DNA of 64,000 nt from Lycorma delicatula (taxonomy: Eukaryota > Arthropoda > Insecta > Hemiptera > Fulgoridae): assembly GCF_047948215.1 (NCBI RefSeq), contig NC_134455.1, positions 291,921,647 through 291,985,646 of the forward strand, in the 5' to 3' direction. Each line of letters begins with the position of its first letter. Positions within the stretch are counted from its first letter, which is position 1. The translations under genes were made by a program, and so were the position numbers. Shown piece after piece: positions 35,396 through 46,460 of the stretch. Under the pieces are notes generated by a model, which was not told the origin of the DNA, made no database searches, and saw only the letters and a program-made list of their open reading frames with translations.

Positions 35396-36879
35396 ACTAA
35401 TTGTATAATATCGAGTAAACGTCGTAGCTTAACCTACACTACACTAACAGCAATACCTATTAATTCCTTTTGTAATTTTGTACTGATCTATTTTTATATC
35501 ATCCGTTTCGGTACATAACCCGGAATTAAAGTTTATGTGAAAAATTCTGTGGCGGCTAATTGGCACATACCACTAAACTGTTCTAAAACAAATAATTTAG
35601 GCATAATTTAAACTTAGGTTTCAAATTTGTATGCTCTTACAAGAAATAAAAATCTCAATATTTTTTCACACGAAACGAAAAAGAATGAAATTTTCAAACT
35701 TATGATGTTAAATATAATTCAGTCTATTTATTTTACTGGTTGTTCATTTGATTATATATTTATAAAACTTTCAAGTAGGAGTTTGTAATAAACAAAAAGT
35801 CATAGAATAAAAATAATTAAATGTTCAAAGTTTTGATTGTTAATGATAGAAAGTTTTTACGTTTTACTTGTCTGGGATGCGTTTACTTAAAGTCATTTTA
35901 TTATATAGTGATTACGAGTTGTGAATTTGAATATGATATGGATTTATTTTTCGAGTACCGAGATAGAATTCTCGAAATCAGTCATTCAATTGACAAAATG
36001 TTATTAATTTTATTTATGAGTTTGTTTAATTTTATTTATGAGGTTGGAAAAATAGAGTTTTTATGAGGAATGAGTAATTGAATTTATTTTTAATTTTATA
36101 TTTCATTATTTTTTAATGGAAGAACCGTTACTTTATTTTTGTTATTTATCATTTTTTTAAAAATTCGTAATAATGAACTACATAATCAATTTTAATGCGT
36201 TTGTTATATAATCGTATGTTCTTTATAAGCAACATATTTATACGTTTCAATATTTTTGTGATTTCTATAAATAAATTTTATTCAGTCTGATTTTTGTACG
36301 ATGTAATGTTTGCTTGGGCATAATTAGTTAAACAGTTCCAATTGTACGGGGTTTATCCCGAAACAAGTAAATAATAAACAATAATAACTAATAGCATATC
36401 CTTCTCTATTTATTTTCATATAATATATTTTCTTATTATCCTTATATTACAAATACCCTACGGTTTAAGTATATATAAATTACGGCTGGTGGTAACAAGT
36501 AATGGACACATTTATCTTTTCATCTGTTTCTCAAAATTTATGTAACCCTAACCTATTTTATTTGAGGACATCAATTTAATTTTATTTTTAACACAGCCAA
36601 TACGGGATGAAATACACTCTGGTGTTACTATAACGGTAGTGAAAAAACAACAATTTCAGAATATCTGTGTTGAAACGGCAATGCAGGTCAAAACTGCTTC
36701 GAGGAAAGTTGTACGTTTAGTTCACCATTCGTTGGTGGACATTATTTTTTGAAAGAAATGGAAAATGTACTAAAAACGTAAGAAAAAATAACTTCCGAGA
36801 CGTGAGTGCAGTAGTAATCTAGTGCTCTTTCGTTATTAATTTAGGGCAGAATTCTAGAGTTATTTAAATATTTTATACT
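35396..36879. other. AT-rich stretch, no gene recognised
   Basis: The 81-codon frame at 35821-36066 is AT-rich, with no recognisable family. 36590-36800 is slightly less AT-rich but no motif was read. Confidence 0.5.
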
Positions 36880-36955
36880 GTGGGTTCGAATCCCAGTCAG
36901 CATTGGCATTTTTTTTACACGCTGCATAAATTCATTCCTTATTTTAAAAATGTGT
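36880..36955 (+). repeat. SINE2 fragment
   Basis: The B box and following body are recognisable: GTGGGTTCGAATCCCAGTCA, GCATTGGCATTTTTTTTACA, CGCTGCATAAATTCATTCC. The head upstream is too diverged to delimit and the shared 3' tail is lost. Confidence 0.6.
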
Positions 36956-38990
36956 TGTAGCTAGCTCTATAATTGGGAGTTATAGCCTGTAGTTATCAGA
37001 AATACTCGTAAATAATAAATAAATGTTACATTTATTAAAAGGTCTCGAAACAGTACTAAAGCAATGAAACTACAAACGAAATTAAAATCTTATGTTTTGA
37101 TAAAATGAGAAAACGCAGCTATATCAACGAAACGTAGCTGTTCTAATAAAATTGTTAATTGCATGAAAGCACGGCCTTGCACGACACAGCGTAACGGTTG
37201 TTTTGAAACTGCTTTATTAAACGGTAGTCTCCGCGCAATCGTTTCAGTTGCAACCGTTGCGTTGCGTTGCGTGAATTCGTCGTTTTATCTCATCTCTTTT
37301 ACACAAACTGTGATAAATAAAGCAGGGAGTGTTGAGAATTGTGTTAAGCCTGGAGTTTGTCGTCATCTTTGTTTCTAATATAAGTTGTCTATATATATAA
37401 AACATAATATAGAGTAATTGTATCTGAGCGCGCGAGTGTGTGGGGGTATGCATGTTTATGGATTTACTGTTAAGGCTAGTATTAAAGGGGGATTATTTTA
37501 GTTTATTAAGTACAATGTTACGCGTCACTTCCTGTAAAATGACGGTCTACATTAATTCTTCGCTAATACAGAGGGTCGTTTGTAATTTATTTGCATTTTA
37601 CCAAAACCAGTTGCTTTTAAAAAGAAAGTGGAGCATGCAAATGAATTAAATCGAATTCTTTGAAATATGTTGTAAGAATATTATAAGATTTAAATTGTTG
37701 CGGTAAAATGAAAGATGGGTAGTATTTTTTTGAGTTACAGAAAGTTATAGTACTTTTTAGGGGATTGCAACATTTTCACAATTGCAGCTTATTTGCTTAA
37801 ACTTTCATTTCTAATCTTTGTTAAAGTGTGAAAAAATATTACAGTATCACTTCGGTTGGCAGTTATTTTTTTTTTTTTTGTACATCTGATAGCCTGCAAA
37901 GGTAATTTTATCTTGGTTGGATTGAATCTGAATAATTTAAAGAAAACATAAAAAGTCAAAGGGCAGCAGGATATGTTACGGTCTAAAACACACATATTAC
38001 ATACATATAATGTGTAGCGGTAGGAGTGAAGAAGTAAATCATTTTGACGGTCTACGCTTTTAAGTTGGCAACACTGCAACAACTAACCACCCTGGCTGGC
38101 TGGCTCCATCTCCTCTTATCAATCTTCTTTCAACCTCCTACAATCCCTTCCTCTTATCAATCCCTTGCATTTATCCCTCTTACCGTCCAGAAGTTCACTT
38201 CCTCACCACCCCTTTGTTTTCAGTCTATTTTTCCGCTCGTCTAAATATCCTACTTTAATCATGTACTTCGTTCGTTCTCTTGATTTCGTTTAAGCTTTCA
38301 TGTTCAAACTTATACAGAATTTAAAATATAGCTGCACCGAATTTACGACCTACAAATCAAATAAAGCACAACAAAACTAGCAAAGCGTTTACAAAACTAG
38401 CAATATCGTGTAAAATTGCAGAAGGAAGAATTTAATGCTTTGTAGAAGTTTGTTGATGTAGTGTCAAAACAGTTCAGCATTCTTCTTTATTAAGTTATTT
38501 TCAAATTAAAATCTGTTAAACTTCGTTAAGCAGTTTGAAAAGATGTGTGTGTACAGTAATTTAATCAATTTATCTCGTATTCATCCGTGTAAATATATAT
38601 GCTTAATCTTTTATACTTATTTTATTTACTATAAATATGAGTAATTTTTCCAGTATTTGATGGAATTTTATAAATAATTTTAGTCTTTTAAGTCATTCAT
38701 TATTATTATTATTTTTTTTTTAAACTAAAAATTTGTTAATGCACAAAAACTTAATTTTAATTAAATTTATTATTAGCTAAAGTAAAAAAAAATTAGTTGT
38801 GAATTCACTGAAAACGTTTTTGATTTATTACTTTTTTGATTTCCTTATATCTTAAACAAAAATTTAATGAAAAAAAAAGTTTACATGGTATATCTACTCA
38901 ACTATGGTATACTCAAAGTAACTTCTAACAGAAATTAAATTACATTTTCTCAAAAGTAGCTGTTTAATAAATCTATTTTTTTCTCTTTTT
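36956..38990. other. No gene recognised
   Basis: 37150-37380 is GC-richer and contains GTAACGGTTG with its inverted CAACCGTTGC further on. 38060-38240 is pyrimidine-rich. Neither shows a family or a promoter motif I can support. Confidence 0.45.
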
Positions 38991-38992
38991 TT

Positions 38993-39097
38993 TACCTCCG
39001 GTACGACTGTTAGATATTACTTCATAGGATGAGATGAACGATTTGTAGCGTCTGTGAAAATGCCATGCCTGCCCGGGATTCGAACCCGGGACCTCTA
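38993..39097 (-). repeat. SINE2 copy (5' truncated)
   Basis: The minus strand starts in the T-arm (CCGGGTTCGAATCCCGGGCA), continues GGCATGGCATTTTCACAGAC, GCTACAAATCGTTCATC, then CATCCTATGAAGTAATATC and a tail ending CCGGAGGTAAAAAAAA. It is the same family as 27779-27943. Confidence 0.8.
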
Positions 39098-40279
39098 TCT
39101 ATTTGTATAATAAATCTATCTACCTTTATTTATATTTCTAGTTAAAGGTACAATTAATTTCTTTTTATTTTGTCGGCTCAAAACTGGTGTATATTCTAAA
39201 TCTTAAATAATATTAAGAAAACCGTAAACAAAATTTATACATTTTTTTACATTTCTAAAGGTTGACCAAATGGTTTTGGTAATTTAAATAGTACTTTTAT
39301 ATGCATGTTATTTGTTAGTCGCCTCAAATGCTAACGTTATTAACTACTACATTGAGACTGAGTCGCCAGAAGTTAGTCATGATTCGGACTCTTAATCTTT
39401 GGTGTACGCTTTATTCTTACTGGCTTAAAATACCGCTCATGTTCATTCCGTATGTGGAATAAAATTAAAATCTTTGTCTTAATTTCTTTCCTCTCTAAGC
39501 GTCTAATTCTGGCCAGCTTGTAAGGACTTTATTTAATTTAAGTTTACCTTGAATAATTTTTTTTTGTACTCGCTACATGTATTCAGATCAGACGCAGGAC
39601 TATGATACACAATTTCCTTGATTATTAACAAAAATTCAAAATGTTATTGTTTTTATGTTAAATAAATATTTTTACATGTTTTTACATCGGTTTTTTTAGA
39701 ATTTTTAATAATTACTAACGCCATCACTTTATTTTTCAATTTTTTTAAGTAATTTATTTCTATTAATAATCTATAATTGTATGAATTAAGTTATATATTT
39801 ATTTTTTTTGTTTTTTTTTTTATTTCAATATACACAACTTTATTCTAAAACAACTATTATGCCAAGATTCATCAGATTATTTATACCGATTAAATGAATC
39901 AGACAACTCAAACTTACGTTTCGACAGGTAACTTTTCCTCCAAACTGTAAAGTGCCAAAGAGTGTCCTGTCGGGACTTTTGTGTAGAGTTTTACTATTTC
40001 CCAAATGGAAATAAAAATCGATTTTATACATCGCCCAAAGTTGGTTAATAAAAATTAATAAACAATTATTTTGGCAAACCATTTCCTATCTTTGGGAACG
40101 ATATAGCCGATTTGTTAAACCGTTTAGGCAGACCTCTACTTTAGGATTTATTCAGCAGAATGAATTTATAATTATGCAATTAAATCTTGTTATATTTAAC
40201 TAAAAATTGTTAAATTTATAATGTTTACAACATTTTTAAATAATAAAGTTATGTTAATTTATATTGTTTTATTTTACAG
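39098..40279 (+). other. SK: Intron sequence upstream of the SK exon
   Basis: AT-rich, no recognised exon. It ends with a pyrimidine-rich tract and TTTTATTTTACAG, a good 3' splice site directly before the conserved coding exon. The minus-strand frame at 39840-40082 shows no family. Confidence 0.65.
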
Positions 40280-40514
40280 GTACACGGAGGATAGGGCGAT
40301 GATATGTAAGGGAGCAAGTTTAGGATCAAGTGGTAATCTAAATGGATCTAGTGGAAAAGGTGGTAAACCCAACGTGGGATACAGGCTGGGGCGACGCAAA
40401 GCACTATTCGAAAAGAGGAAAAGAATTAGCGATTATGCACTCGTTATGGGCATGTTTGGTATTATAATAATGGTTATAGAAAATGAGCTCTCCAGCGCCG
40501 GCGTTTACACAAAG
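40280..40514 (+). CDS. SK: Exon of small-conductance Ca2+-activated K+ channel (SK), pre-S1 and S1
   Basis: The channel opens on calcium-calmodulin binding and carries potassium out of the cell, shaping after-hyperpolarisation in neurons and muscle. This internal exon has 235 bases: one base completing a split codon, then 78 codons. It begins [19 protein letters not shown] after the split-codon residue and Tyr, has a Gly/Ser/Asn-rich linker, then the hallmark [39 protein letters not shown] (transmembrane S1) and [11 protein letters not shown]. This is near-identical to what I know of insect SK and clearly homologous to vertebrate KCNN channels. The acceptor AG is at 40278-40279 and the donor GT at 40515-40516 (ACAAAG|GTAAAA). 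The exon ends in phase 0, as expected before the S2 exon. S2 to S6, the pore and the calmodulin-binding domain were not found in the window, nor was the start of the protein. The open frame runs on into both introns, so its ATG at 40221 is not the real start. Confidence 0.95.
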
Positions 40515-41629
40515 GTAAAATATCATACATTTTTAATCTTTACTGATAATGTGCAGAGTAAGTCATTGAAATGAACATTATGTGCTTTCTATTTTTAGGA
40601 TTGGAACGTACTTAGCATAAAGAAAGAAAAGGAACAAAAGCATACATTATGATTTCATTTATGCCAGAGATTATCTACATTATCATAATTATAGTACTTA
40701 GAACGAACAAAAATCTACCCATAAGATTACAAAAACTTGTTTCTTCGTCGTAATATTCCTTCTGAATTCATCTTCTTTAGTCTTAATGTGTTTTTTTTTT
40801 TAGAATTAAACATAATAGTTTTCCTTTCTCTATTATTCCTTTGAAATATTTTTTCTAAATTAATTCTAGTGGTTAAAAAAATATATATACCATCATAGGT
40901 AATCCAATATTATTTGTCTAAAAATATATAGTAAAGGAGAATGACTGTCCACATATTTGTATGTACTGCTTAAACATCAGAAAATGCTAGTCCGGTTTGA
41001 TGATAATTTTTACCACTAAATTTTTTTGAAGAGGCTTTTATCATGTAGTATTTTGAATTGACGAAGTAGTGAATTTTAAGTGATAGTAAAATTATTCCCG
41101 TAAAAAATAGTTATAAAAATATCTAAATTTTTGCTTATTTTTTTTTTTATCAAAATTTGGTAACGGTGAATTATTTTTTTCTCTTTTACATTGGTGTTAA
41201 ACGTGGTTTTATAAAAATTATAATTACAATTTAATTATTTAACCGTTTTTAGTAGTAGATATATATTTTGAAATATCAATGAAATTTTACCTTGCATAGA
41301 AAAGTTTTAAGTTTGGTTGCGGTTTTACAAGATATTAAAAATGAGTACTATTTATAGATAGAATGGAACATTAATTAGCAGTAATTATTATACAAAACAA
41401 ATTTTATTTATAACAGCGATTAATATTCAACTTTAGATCCGTGAGTACAATACAATCAAGCATACTCATACATACATTTGTTTTTCTGTGAAAAATGAAA
41501 CGTGGTTTAATAGGTTGTAACTTAACAGTTAAAATAAATCGTTACAATCTAAATTTAGTAAAATTATGATTTTTTTTAAACTATTCGGGTTCTGAAATTT
41601 GTATCGAGAATAGATGTTATAGTCTTAAC
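40515..41629 (+). other. SK: Intron sequence downstream of the SK exon
   Basis: It begins GTAAAATATC, a good 5' splice site. It is AT-rich, with no exon or known repeat until the SINE1 at 41630. Confidence 0.65.
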
Positions 41630-41890
41630 TCAACCGGCTAGTCGCTTGATAAAACCGTCGTCGCAAGTGAACTGTTAAACTGCTGATTTTCAAAGTTGAA
41701 GTTTCTGAGGTTTGTATCCCAGTACGGTAAATTACTTTTATAAGATTTGAATACTAGACAGTGGATACTTTTGTACGTTGTTGGTTGGGGTTCAATAAAC
41801 ATCACATCTCAAGAATGGTCAATCTGAGTCTTTACAAGACTACATTTCATTTACATATTACATATATTCTCCTCATCTCATTGGACCCCC
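41630..41890 (+). repeat. SINE1 copy c
   Basis: A diverged head CAACCGGCTAGTCGCTTGAT is followed by a B-box-like GAGGTTTGTATCCCAGT. The body is GATTTGAATACTAGACAGTG, GTTGGTTGGGGTTCAATAAA, CATCACATCTCAAGAATGGT, then AAGACTACATTTCATTTAC. The frame at 41761-41949 lies in this SINE and is not a gene. Confidence 0.8.
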
Positions 41891-42121
41891 TTATTTATTA
41901 TTCAAAAATTGAACAGTTTGGAACGTGCACATTAGAAATAGAAAACTAAATATTATGGTCTTAAAACGGTTGCTCTATTTTCCTACGTTTTAGGTAACAA
42001 GGCTTATAAGAAAAAACTTATAAGATTTTTCAGTGAGAGTTCAAATCGAGACTTCCAAAATTCTTAATAACCTACTAGAAAAAAAGCAGGCCCGCCGCGG
42101 GAATGGATTGGGGGACGCCGT
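41891..42121. other. No gene recognised
   Basis: AT-rich, ending in a GC-rich patch (CCCGCCGCGGGAATGG near 42090). Confidence 0.5.
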
Positions 42122-42162
42122 CTTCTTCGTTTAGTTCTTGTAGAGTGGACTAAACGAAGAAG
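42122..42162. repeat. 14-bp perfect inverted repeat
   Basis: CTTCTTCGTTTAGT (42122-42135) and ACTAAACGAAGAAG (42149-42162) pair perfectly over a 13-base loop. Confidence 0.95.
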
Positions 42163-42179
42163 GTAGAAGAACGAAACGA

Positions 42180-42240
42180 AGAGAGCACAGGGAGCGTGCG
42201 GCTGCGCGCAGCCGACTCTCTCCCGCTCCATGTGCTCTCT
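42180..42240. repeat. GC-rich two-level hairpin
   Basis: Outer arms AGAGAGCACAGGGAGCG (42180-42196) and CGCTCCATGTGCTCTCT (42224-42240) pair with one mismatch. Inside, CGGCTG and CAGCCG flank CGCG. It is very GC-rich compared with its surroundings. The minus-strand frame at 42131-42331 over it is an artefact. Confidence 0.95.
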
Positions 42241-42343
42241 TAGTCTTTCTTTCCCACTGTCCGTAGTTACATACTTTTAAATAACTCATTAATAAAGGAT
42301 AAAGTGAATAAAAAGAAGTTGAAGCAATCACTACGGTATTTTT

Positions 42344-42407
42344 AAGTTGTAACTACTTTTGATGTGAATAAATTGAAGATACAACTACTTAATTGTAGTT
42401 ACAACTT
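42344..42407. repeat. 13-bp inverted repeat
   Basis: AAGTTGTAACTAC (42344-42356) and GTAGTTACAACTT (42395-42407) are exact reverse complements. Confidence 0.9.
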
Positions 42408-42749
42408 CATTATTTCGGAGTCTGATGTAGGGTACACTTTACTTTTTCAATAGTCTTTGACATGAAAATACTTCTTAACACTTTGGTGAAAATTGGATTT
42501 TTTTTACACCCAGTATTAATAAAAACGTTTTTCCCAATGTTTAAGTTGAACTTAGTTTTTCCCTTTTTTTATCCGTTTTCTTTTTTTATTTTGTTTCTCA
42601 AGTTTTGTACAAAGGAAGAGTTAGGAGAATTTTTAGTTTTTGTCCTCTTCTGTTAAAATAAAATACATCCTAAAACCTTTTCCCTTTATCAAAGAAGTAA
42701 ATAAATTAAATAAAAAAATTTTAACCCATTGGTGCATATGCGCATGCGG
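42408..42749. other. AT-rich stretch, no gene recognised
   Basis: The T-rich 64-codon frame at 42462-42656 has no family. Nothing else was seen. Confidence 0.55.
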
Positions 42750-42985
42750 TCCGCTTCCACTGTAAAGTGGTTAACTTATCATCGCAAATTAGCTGATTTT
42801 GAAGTCGGGAGTTCTATGGTTCAAATCTTAGTAAAGCCAGTTACTTTTATACAGATTTGAATACTAGATCATGGATACCGGTATTCTTTGGTGGTTGAGT
42901 TTCAATTAACCACATACCTCAGGAATGGTCGATCTGAGACTGTACGAGACTACACTTCATTTACATGAATATGTAACTTCATTTT
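42750..42985 (+). repeat. SINE1 copy d
   Basis: The head contains AAAGTGGTTAACTTATCATC and the B box ATGGTTCAAATCTTAGTAAA. The body is GATTTGAATACTAGATCATG, GATACCGGTATTCTTTGGTG, GTTGAGTTTCAATTAACCAC and AGGAATGGTCGATCTGAGAC. It is closer to copy b than the other copies are. Confidence 0.85.
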
Positions 42986-43389
42986 TTCATTTTTCATGAA
43001 GATGTAACTACGGGTAGTTGTAAACATAGTGCAGCAGTAACAACCATTAATGTTGCAACTTGTTCGGTGTCCCCTCTGCCTCCTACCTCGCACTACCACT
43101 CACTTCATGTCAATCTTTGCTCACTGTGCAGCCTTAGCTCATAAGAGGAGCTCTATTGTTCTAGAACGTTCATCTTATTTTAAACTATCCTTTTTTTAAG
43201 TCTGATGAAGAGCAGACTAATTTTATGTTAGTCGTAGCCACGGCGATGTTTCTGACAGATCGTGATAGGAAAAATTACATCCCAAGAAAAGCCATAAAAA
43301 TTAGTAGGTGTTAGGAGCTATTAATGTTTGAAAATGAAAATGCAGATTTTCTAGCAAAAGAATTTTACCCGAATCTCTAGGAGGTGCTC

Positions 43390-44545
43390 TATCGTCCAGG
43401 AAAAATAATGGAAATTTTTTTAAGATTTCTTGACCTAAGTTTTCAGAGTGGGATTGCACTGGACTTCAATGTCCGTCGTTGTACTGTGTGTAAAACGATT
43501 AACTTTGTTATAGACAAAATTATTGATGAAGCAAATAACTGAAGACAATTCCCTCAGACAGCGAGAAATAAATGAGGCGAAGTTGCTATGGCAGATATGT
43601 TTTCTTATACCGATATCCTGACCCGGTAGGGGAAGTCATCCTCAGCCACCCCAACCGTTCTGAGCCCTTATGGTTTTTACCGGAGCTCATCTTCGAAACC
43701 TTAGTTTCTGACATATTCCAGTCCGCTTCGGCCAGGATGCCTCCGATGCGAATGCCACGACAGACATTCCCATCGGTGTACTACTATTTAATGAACTCAA
43801 AACGAAAAACATCGCACCGAGTCTTAAACAAGACTGAAATGACCTAATTACTCAAAGGAATTGAACTACCTACCCGTAGAAGGTAAAAGTGAGTTCAACA
43901 CACAACACGAAACATTGAAATATTACACGGAACAATAACAACACAGTAACATTGAAACAACACAAAAGACAAGAACAAAAAACATAATTTATAAAATAAA
44001 ACATCTATATGCGACAGTAAAAGGAGCATTAGATTGTACCCATATAGAAATAAAGAAAATATAGCGATACGAGAACGGATATATTAACAATAAAGGGTAT
44101 GACAGCCTTAATAAACAAGTTCCTTGTAATGCGTATGAAGTATTTACTAGTGTCAGCGCGAGTAGCCTGGAGGTGTTCATGATGCAAGGATATGGCGGCG
44201 AAGCCCGGTTAGATCCGTTATCTCGCAAAATAACGGTTCAGAGTGCTTCCTGGTGGGTGGGGGGGACTTCAAATACGGGATTTCATCCTGGCTAATAACG
44301 TCGTTCAACCTCCTCGCAACGCGGAACAGGAAAATTTTTATCATCTACACGCCAAAGAAAGAGTCATAATAGAATAATTTCTATGGGCAAATCAAGCAAC
44401 GCTTTCCAGTAATGACGAATTACCTTTGAGAATCTTTTGAGAAACTACTTAAAGTTGTTGTTTGTCGTACTGTATTATATAATGCAGCAAAACGGTTGAA
44501 TGACAGATTTGATTTTGAAAATAACAGCAGTAGAAGACGATGACG
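43390..44545 (+). pseudogene. PIF/Harbinger (HARBI1-like) transposase fossil
   Basis: Plus-strand pieces in the correct order for a Harbinger nuclease are EIFLRFLDLSFQSGIALDFN and VRRCTVCKTINFVIDKII (43410-43530; N-terminal helix-turn-helix region), FPQTA and REINEAKLLWQICFLIP (to about 43615), VKGALDCTHIEI (first catalytic Asp, codon 44032-44034), YENGYINNKGYDSLNKQVPC and NAYEVFTSVSA, GDFKYGISSWLIT (second Asp, codon 44265-44267), NPPRNAEQENFYHLHAKERV then IIE (catalytic Glu, codon 44372-44374), and CRTVLYNAAKRLNDRF near 44465-44510. Stops and frameshifts make it inactive, yet all three DDE codons survive. About 390 bases (43617-44008) with no Harbinger similarity interrupt it before the first Asp. 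Terminal inverted repeats were not found. The partner Myb-like gene of this superfamily was not seen. Confidence 0.8.
43617..44008. repeat. Insertion within the Harbinger fossil
   Basis: It separates the WQICFLIP and VKGALDC parts of the transposase. The first half is GC-rich (43610-43760). The second half is A/C-rich (AACACAACACGAAACATTGA type sequence) and ends A-rich before 44008. This asymmetry suggests a plus-strand retroposon fragment with an A-rich end. No protein was recognised: the 91-codon frame at 43572-43847 crosses the junction. Confidence 0.55.
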
Positions 44546-45112
44546 AAAACGGTAAATATAATAAACTGCAAAATGAAAATGAAGGAACAAAAATTCGATT
44601 CAAGGCGGTTGGGTTACTTTTCTCAATATCTTGTTTTGTGATTTTTGGATCACTTTAATACTTCTGTCACAATTCATCCATTAGAATTGAATCCCATACG
44701 TCCATATCGGTTTCAAGAAGGTCTTATACAAAAAGATCTTATTACAGAAATGTAAATGAGAACGCCTACGTATTATTTGAAACATGCTTGAATTTTTCAG
44801 TATTTTATTTAAACGTAATGCTTATGTTTCTTTCCAGAAAATTGAAATAGTAGCTATTTTTATTATCAAATAAAACTACGAATATTATGTTATAAAAAAG
44901 TTGTAGATATGGGTATAAGAAAAACTTGGTTTGTCAAATTAGAAAATACCATTATTTTTTTTTCTTACAATCATATTCGGCATTAATTCCAAATGTATAA
45001 GTAAAATACAACGAGAGAATTTGATAACAGACAAATAAAATTACTTTTAAAAAAAAGTATCGCTACCCACAGTAGCACAGTAGTACCCACAGTAGTATCG
45101 CTATCCCGTTTA
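44546..45112. other. No gene recognised
   Basis: AT-rich. A short direct repeat CTACCCACAGTAG / GTACCCACAGTAG lies at 45063-45105. Confidence 0.55.
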
Positions 45113-45153
45113 TTATTGCTTGTTAAGCAATAATAAACGGGATTAAAAGTCAA
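45113..45153. repeat. Perfect 19-bp hairpin
   Basis: ATCCCGTTTATTATTGCTT (45113-45131) and its exact reverse complement (45135-45153) flank a GTT loop. Confidence 0.95.
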
Positions 45154-46214
45154 CAAAATAAAAATAATTATTCATTCCGTCTACTCCTGCTTGATTAATC
45201 TTAAGAATCTAGGTCGACAGTTAATCGGTTAGAATTTCGATTTAATTTATCTTAAATACGTAGAATGTTAATCGTATAATAAAATTCATCGTTTATACGT
45301 ACAATATATAAATATACGAATAATGTTGCATTTACTGCATTAAAAATTTGTCAGTACCTTGTCTTAATAGTTGTAATTGAAATAAACTTTGTATTTTAGA
45401 AACGGAAACTGATTTTGAAGAATAATAAATTTCTATACACTTTACAAAATTGATTTTAAGAAAGATTTATGAATTTTGAATTTCAGATAAGGTTATCTTT
45501 TTAGACGTGAAAATCAAGGAAATAGTGTTTTATGTTTTACTTATCGTGTCAACATGCAGATTCCAAAATTTCTTATATGTTTTTTTGTATATCAGCTGAT
45601 GTTATATACAAAATTCTTCTTTTTATTTTTTCCGCACTATTTATCACAATGATGCATGCTAAAATTTTTAAATTCTTTTATCTCATCTAATTTTTTGTTT
45701 CCGTAGGACAAAAATTTGTTTTCGGTTTCTCTTGAACCAAATTATAAGTAAATATTATGTTAAAATGATTATTCCCCTCCACCAACGAGAAAATCAGTAA
45801 ATATTTGTAATAACAGGTAAACATTCTTTTTAATAAACATATTTATAGTAACAACTTAGATTCAATAAACACTCATTATGTTAACACTAATCATCACTGG
45901 GTTTTAGATCTTGTCCCATCTATGGACGACATATATTCAACGCATTCAGTTCGTAAGCGATGCTTTTATCAAATAGAAGATCCTCATTTACATATCAACA
46001 CAGGTAGATTAACGAACGAATGAAAAATTAAACACAGACGTAAATATAAGACTGAGAAAATAAGCTAATATAGGTAAATACAGAGCAAGAATATGATAAA
46101 GAGAAATATCATTAAAACAACAATAAATATGTAGCAAAAATAGCAAAAAATGGAAATGAAAAATACCAACAGAAACAGGTAAATGCACGAGGTAACGAAA
46201 AAATGAAAATATAG
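45154..46214. other. AT-rich stretch, no gene recognised
   Basis: 46000-46214 may be the 3' untranslated part of the adjacent minus-strand LINE fragment. No poly(A) end could be set. Confidence 0.5.
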
Positions 46215-46460
46215 TATCTTCAATGACCATCACTAAGGTTCAGTACATAAATTCTTTTCAATCGTCTAATGTCATCACCGTTCTGTACCAGGTTCAAAGC
46301 AAGTGGATTTACTTGTCTATATAGCCTAACCATGGATTTAGAAATGAAACGGTCAGTCTCATCCCGAAAATACGGGATCCCGAGGTAATCATGTATTTCA
46401 GAATTCCTGAGGAACCAAGGTGGTTGGGTCATATATCGTTGGGTTGCATATTTCTTCGCA
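46215..46460 (-). pseudogene. 5'-truncated Jockey-like LINE: C-terminus of ORF2
   Basis: The minus strand reads AKKYATQRYMTQPPWFLRNS, then EIHDYLGIPYFRDETDRFIS and PLALNLVQNGDDIRRLKRIY, ending VLNLSDGH and a stop at 46220. This is the conserved tail of Jockey-type ORF2 proteins (PPWF-RN--IH-DLG-P, then NPLA-NLL, then RLKR). It matches the tail of the fossil at 10785-12215. The frame is undamaged over about 80 codons but nothing of the RT or endonuclease remains, as expected of a 5'-truncated copy. Confidence 0.75.

Noticed and set aside
35821..36066. 81-codon plus-strand frame with membrane-like residues
   Set aside because: Composition matches the surrounding AT-rich DNA. There are no flanking splice sites or family features.
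37163..37378. 71-codon Cys-containing frame as a small secreted protein
   Set aside because: No signal peptide pattern, no Cys framework, and a GC-richer patch with inverted repeats explains the open frame.
38044..38244. Pyrimidine-rich region as a core promoter or first exon
   Set aside because: No initiator, TATA or downstream element could be set with confidence, and the open frame has no family.
40221..40279. Start of a protein at ATG 40221 before the SK exon
   Set aside because: These bases are intron. A clear polypyrimidine tract and AG precede the conserved coding part, which starts with a split codon.
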